Assembly (NCBI GenBank): GCA_030616165.1
Contig: JAUWXV010000137.1
Location: 1-9,788, forward strand
Reading direction: 5' to 3'
DNA from: a bacterium
Lineage (GTDB): Bacteria > SM23-31 > JAUVVT01
DNA length: 9,788 nucleotides
A program made the translations under genes and the position numbers. The notes under the pieces are model-generated. The model was not told the DNA's origin, searched no databases, and was given only the letters and a program-made list of their open reading frames with translations. Positions 6,440-9,788 of the stretch are shown here, in pieces (positions within the stretch are counted from its first letter, which is position 1; each line of letters begins with the position of its first letter).

Positions 6440-7651
6440 ATGGAAAAAGAAATAATTAAAAAGGTTATATCTGAAATTCCTGATAATCTTACAGGGGTGG
6501 ATAGACAAAGGGTGATTGGGGAAAAGGTAAATAATTTTTCTCTTGAAGAACGAACTGCTTTAAGAAAATTCTTGGAAAGCGCTATGACAAAGATGAAAGA
6601 AAACGATGCTTCTGATATAGATTTAGGTGGATATGGATGCACAGGATTTATCTGGTATCGTATTCATGGAATAAAGAAATCTGATGAGTCATTTGGAAAT
6701 TTCGCTCCACTGGAAACAGATGTTTTGTGTCAGAATCTTTTAACTCAAACTCAAATGAATTACCTATATGAAAACAGGAATTTAGATTTTTCCTATAAGA
6801 TTGAAAAGGATGGAAAACTATTTCGATACAGAGCAGACATGTATTTTGATTTAGATCATCTTGCATTGAATTGTCGATTTATTTCCAATATAATCAGACC
6901 TTTTAAGAATTTGAATCTGCATCCTAATGTAGTTAAGGCATTAAGCTTAAAAACAGACAAATATGGTTTAACGTTGATTACTGGCATTACCGGGTCGGGA
7001 AAAAGTTCGACACTTGACAGTATAATTGATGCAAATAATAAAACTATAGAAGCTCACATTGTTATAATTGCATCTCCAATTGAAACAGTGCACACGTCGA
7101 ATAAATGTATAATAAGACACAGGGAAGTCGGTAGAGATGTCCGTTCATTTAAAGCAGGGGCAATTCAGGCTTTAAGACAGGACCCAGATATAATTGTAAT
7201 TGGCGAGATGAGAGACCCCGATACTATAATTACTTCTCTTGAAATAACAGACAGCGGGCATAAAGTGTATTCAACATTACATACTGCTTCAGCAGTAGAA
7301 AGCATCGATAGAATCATAGGTGAATGCCCATCAGAAGAACAGGAAAGAGTCAGAATGAGATTGGCAGACACATTAAGATGTGTCATGTCTCAGAAGTTAG
7401 TTTCAACTGTAGATGGAAAAAGAATCCTGACAAAAGAAATTATGTTAATGACCCCCTCTATAATGGCAGCAATAAAGAATAATAACACCGGTGAAATTTA
7501 TCAGATGATAAATGAAGGGAAAGCAAATGGAATGACTACTATGGAGCAAGATTTGTTAAGGTTGGTTAATGAGGGGAAAATAACAGAACCTGAAGCAGAA
7601 AACTTTGCAAATAATAAAAAACGTATGAGAGAACTATTGGGAATAGCTTAA
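6440..7651 (+). CDS. pilT: PilT-family retraction ATPase with altered Asp box
   Basis: A 403-residue motor ATPase of the PilT family, which depolymerises pili. It is longer than typical PilT, mostly through an N-terminal addition of about 55 residues before the first domain (from ASDIDL at 57-62). The core has Walker A GITGSGKSS (182-190; the usual Pro is Ile), Walker B with QDPDIIVIGEMRD (247-259, Glu256 the likely catalytic base) and His box DSGHKVYSTLHT (271-282). It lacks the tetracysteine of PilB. The Asp box, normally E-D-P-I-E, reads ASPIE (211-215): both first acidic residues are lost while the rest is kept. The PilT C-terminal AIRNLIRE region is only partly kept (AIKNNNTGE, 344-352), followed by a normal GMTTMEQDLL. 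No Shine-Dalgarno precedes the ATG. It could work more weakly than, or differently from, classical PilT (for example PilU-like). Confidence 0.85.
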   Translation: MEKEIIKKVISEIPDNLTGVDRQRVIGEKVNNFSLEERTALRKFLESAMTKMKENDASDIDLGGYGCTGFIWYRIHGIKKSDESFGNFAPLETDVLCQNLLTQTQMNYLYENRNLDFSYKIEKDGKLFRYRADMYFDLDHLALNCRFISNIIRPFKNLNLHPNVVKALSLKTDKYGLTLITGITGSGKSSTLDSIIDANNKTIEAHIVIIASPIETVHTSNKCIIRHREVGRDVRSFKAGAIQALRQDPDIIVIGEMRDPDTIITSLEITDSGHKVYSTLHTASAVESIDRIIGECPSEEQERVRMRLADTLRCVMSQKLVSTVDGKRILTKEIMLMTPSIMAAIKNNNTGEIYQMINEGKANGMTTMEQDLLRLVNEGKITEPEAENFANNKKRMRELLGIA

Positions 7652-7657
7652 AAGGAG
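7651..7657 (+). promoter_or_regulatory. Ribosome binding site that supports the GTG start of the PilMN fusion gene
   Basis: AAAGGAG overlaps the last base of the preceding stop codon and ends nine bases before the GTG at 7667. The GTG gives a protein that begins directly with the first actin-like strand, so it is the right start. Confidence 0.75.
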
Positions 7658-7666
7658 AAAAAAATA

Positions 7667-9178
7667 GTGGAAGCCCTTGGCATCTGTGTAGATGGTAATG
7701 AATTAAAATTTGCACATCTAGGAAAGAGGAAAAAAAGTATTGAGATAATTGGTTTGGATAAAGTTTTTATTAAAAAAACTGGTAAGGGAAAAGTATCTCA
7801 AAAAGAAACCGAAGAGGGTTATGAGGATGTATTGGGTTTAGAAGGTTCAGAAGAGGCGGCTGTCCAGGAGGAGGTTAGTCCTGAATTAGAGAGCAATATG
7901 CTATTTAATACATTTTCTAAGTATTCAAAGAAAAGTCTTAAAGCCGGAATGAATATTTTGCAATCAGATGTGTCATTTACTAATATTTTTACAGGCATTG
8001 GTTCAAAAGAAAAGAATATTAAAAAGAGAATTAGGGAGGAATTGGAAAAGATTTCGAGTGATATAAATGATGAAAACTTTGATTTTATCACAAAAAGCAG
8101 AAATGAATATATAGCCTTTTATCATAATAATAGATTAGACTTATTGAACCAGATTTTGAATTTAAAATCCGCTGTAAAAAGTGATATAAAAATCACACTT
8201 ATAGATATCAATGAGGTATCTTTGATAAATCTCTTTATGAACATGATTGAAACTGATGAGGAAGTAAATATTTTGGTGTATGTTGGAAATGAGTTCAGCA
8301 GAAGTATATTTTTTCAAGGGGAAAAAATAATTGATTTTTCTCAATTGATTAACGAAGGATATCGTTCTGATGGATTGCTTACAGATCTGTATGGTAAGAT
8401 TATTTTCGTGATTGATACGTTGGGATTTGAAGAGATAAATAATATATTTATCACTGGCGATGGAAATCTTTCTCAATATGAAGAATTTTTTAAAGAAAAA
8501 TTCCCTGAAAGTGTAGTCTCAAAATTACCTTTTAAAAATTTTTTCAATGTCATAGATGAATCCAAAAAAGTAGAAGTCGATAGCTTTGCCATTCCAATTT
8601 CTCTTGCGTGGAAAATATTAGAGGGAAAAGAAAAATCTTTTATAGATACCAACTTTTTACCTATAAGCATTCGGAAACAGCAAAAGGCGTTAAATATTGC
8701 ATGGCATGGATTCATTATTATTATTTTGATTATTTTATCAATTGCTTTTTCTTACAGGGAAAATGAAAACATTGATAATGAAATAAAAAATATGAAGTCG
8801 GGAATAAGTTTATTGAATATAAAAATCGATAATATAACCCCTGTGGCTCAAGCAGTTGATAGTATCGCAAATGAGATAGCCAAGATTAAACCTAATATAG
8901 TATTGGTGGATAAATTAAAACCTGAAAATATGTTACATTCTGATTTATTGAGGTATTTGTCAAATAATATAAGAAATTTAAACTCAATATGGGTGAATGA
9001 ATTTTTGGCTTCGGGTAAAACTTTTTCTTTTTCAGGAAATTCTTTATATAGAACCAGAATTCATAAATTGGCAAGTGCTTTTGAACAATCAAGAATAAAT
9101 AATGTAGATTCTAAACAGATTATGGATAAAGATATTTTTGATTATTACATTTCAGGAGAAATTCCTGGTAAAAAATAG
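7667..9178 (+). CDS. pilMN: PilM-PilN fusion: actin-like domain joined to a membrane-anchored PilN domain
   Basis: A 503-residue protein that joins two alignment-complex subunits. Residues 1-320 are PilM-like: first phosphate motif GICVDGNELKF (5-15), second phosphate-type region NILVYVGNEF (201-210) and adenosine-type motif IFITGDGNL (260-268). A poorly conserved, charged stretch (about 36-125) is inserted after the first strands. Residues 326-332 (IDTNFLP) match the short peptide by which free PilN docks into PilM. A membrane helix (347-363), a coiled-coil-like stretch (about 364-408) and a PilN-type periplasmic domain (about 420-490, with the IWVNEFLASGKTFSFSG pattern) follow. The layout copies that of GspL in type II secretion. 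There is no frameshift or stop between the halves, and the DNA reads cleanly through. Expected role: linking the cytoplasmic motor to PilO and the periplasmic complex. Confidence 0.85.
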   Translation: MEALGICVDGNELKFAHLGKRKKSIEIIGLDKVFIKKTGKGKVSQKETEEGYEDVLGLEGSEEAAVQEEVSPELESNMLFNTFSKYSKKSLKAGMNILQSDVSFTNIFTGIGSKEKNIKKRIREELEKISSDINDENFDFITKSRNEYIAFYHNNRLDLLNQILNLKSAVKSDIKITLIDINEVSLINLFMNMIETDEEVNILVYVGNEFSRSIFFQGEKIIDFSQLINEGYRSDGLLTDLYGKIIFVIDTLGFEEINNIFITGDGNLSQYEEFFKEKFPESVVSKLPFKNFFNVIDESKKVEVDSFAIPISLAWKILEGKEKSFIDTNFLPISIRKQQKALNIAWHGFIIIILIILSIAFSYRENENIDNEIKNMKSGISLLNIKIDNITPVAQAVDSIANEIAKIKPNIVLVDKLKPENMLHSDLLRYLSNNIRNLNSIWVNEFLASGKTFSFSGNSLYRTRIHKLASAFEQSRINNVDSKQIMDKDIFDYYISGEIPGKK

Positions 9179-9182
9179 AAGG
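9177..9182 (+). promoter_or_regulatory. Ribosome binding site of the pilO-like gene
   Basis: AGAAGG overlaps the stop codon of the PilMN gene and ends six bases before the ATG at 9189, which implies tight co-expression of the two alignment-complex partners. Confidence 0.65.
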
Positions 9183-9188
9183 CATTAT

Positions 9189-9788
9189 ATGTCGAACACT
9201 ATAAAAAACAGCATAATACTTGGTTTGGTCTTTTTATTAATATCTGGGTTTAGCTATTATTGGTTAAAAATCTATAAGGGGGAAGATTTAGAAGGGCTTA
9301 CTGCAGTGAGATTTGAAAAACAAACAGAATTTGAGCAATTAAAACAACTTGCAGATAAATACGATGTTTTACTTGATACATTAAAAGACTTAAATGAAGC
9401 GTTTTACAATAAGGATAAAATACTGCCATCTTATGAAGATTCAAAGGTAAGTCTTGAATATTTTAATGCCTTAGCCTCTATGGGGGACAGTTATATTAAT
9501 TTTACGTTTAGGACTGGAAGCAAACAAGAATTTGATGATTATTTGACTACGAGCTATGAACTTAATGGAGAGGCTTCATTTTATAACCTTTATAATTTTA
9601 TCTGGAGACTGGAAAATTATAAAAGATTGTATAATATCCAATCACTAAACCTTCAAGAGGTTAAAAAAGTCGATAGTCCTGATGAAGAACCGAGAAGTTA
9701 TGTAAAATTCAGCATGGTAATAACGGGATTTTCTTCTAAGGAGAAACTTAGTACAAGTGAAGAAATAATAGACAGAAGGATGAGCGAA
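9189..9788 (+). CDS. pilO: PilO-like alignment protein (N-terminal 200 residues; runs off the window)
   Basis: The reading frame stays open for 200 codons to the last base, so the gene is cut by the window edge. The protein has a short cytoplasmic end, one membrane helix (about 8-25), a coiled-coil-like stretch (about 40-75) containing EFEQLKQLADKYDVL, then a periplasmic domain. A PilO signature is visible: KILPSYED (about 78-85), and later YELNGEASFYNLYNFIWRLE followed by LYNIQSLNL, matching 'G-x-Y-x-x-L-x-x-F-l-x-x-L-E-...-R-l-v-x-v-x-x-l-x-L'. PilO pairs with PilN through the coiled coil and periplasmic domain, so its place right after the PilMN fusion is as expected. PilP and secretin genes probably follow outside the window. 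The identity is supported by pattern and position. Confidence 0.82.
   Translation, partial: MSNTIKNSIILGLVFLLISGFSYYWLKIYKGEDLEGLTAVRFEKQTEFEQLKQLADKYDVLLDTLKDLNEAFYNKDKILPSYEDSKVSLEYFNALASMGDSYINFTFRTGSKQEFDDYLTTSYELNGEASFYNLYNFIWRLENYKRLYNIQSLNLQEVKKVDSPDEEPRSYVKFSMVITGFSSKEKLSTSEEIIDRRMSE

Noticed and set aside
75-9178. Possible recoding of TGA, since none of the nine complete genes ends in TGA
   Set aside because: All genes read cleanly under the standard bacterial code, and TGG encodes tryptophan at expected places. TAA/TAG preference is normal for AT-rich genomes.
541-9788. Reading the cluster as a type II secretion system
   Set aside because: The family members are shared, but a PilT-family ATPase, a separate PilM-type actin-like domain with PilN and PilO, and PilX/PilW-like minor pilins fit T4P. 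No GspD/C/K-type gene is visible. The GspL-like layout of the fusion is noted separately.
1-9788. Mobile elements, CRISPR arrays, tRNA or rRNA genes
   Set aside because: I saw no transposase, regularly spaced repeats, cloverleaf-like segments or rRNA motifs. The window is filled by one gene cluster with even base composition.

Overview
The window is one co-directional (+ strand) type IV pilus (T4P) gene cluster, cut at its right edge. The DNA is strongly AT-rich (about one third G+C by eye). It uses the standard bacterial code with mixed ATG/TTG/GTG starts, and most genes have Shine-Dalgarno sites. All nine complete genes stop at TAA or TAG. PilM/PilN/PilO-type alignment proteins point to a bacterium with an outer membrane. 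I cannot name the taxon: the AT-rich DNA and the divergent pilins would suit one of the less-studied Gram-negative phyla (for example in the FCB group), but that is a guess.

Layout. (1) 75-476: a small pilin-like protein with a two-residue leader, probably the major subunit. A strong intrinsic terminator (490-522) follows it. (2) 541-3681: the inner-membrane platform protein (PilC/GspF family) and the assembly ATPase (PilB/GspE family, TTG start). (3) 3697-4173: a stand-alone CRP-like cyclic-nucleotide-binding fold with no DNA-binding domain and a degraded phosphate-binding cassette. (4) 4177-6331: three minor-pilin-like proteins (PilV-like, PilW-like, PilX-like with a large C-terminal domain), which probably prime the pilus and sit at its tip. 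(5) A 108-bp gap at 6332-6439, the longest after the pilin gene, probably starts a second transcription unit. (6) 6440-7651: a divergent PilT-family retraction ATPase. (7) 7667-9178: a single polypeptide joining a PilM-type actin-like domain to a PilN-type membrane protein. (8) 9189-9788: the start of a PilO-type protein, open at the window end. The outer-membrane genes (PilP, secretin PilQ) would be expected further right. No prepilin peptidase is visible.

Working model: the assembly ATPase pushes subunits through the platform protein, starting from the minor-pilin complex. The PilMN fusion and PilO link the cytoplasmic motor to the periplasm, and the PilT-like ATPase pulls the fibre back. 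The oddest parts are: pilins without the conserved Glu5 and with minimal leaders; a terminator placed to separate pilin dosage from machine dosage; the CRP-like domain inside the operon; the changed Asp box of the PilT-like ATPase; and the PilM-PilN fusion that keeps the PilN docking peptide as its internal linker.
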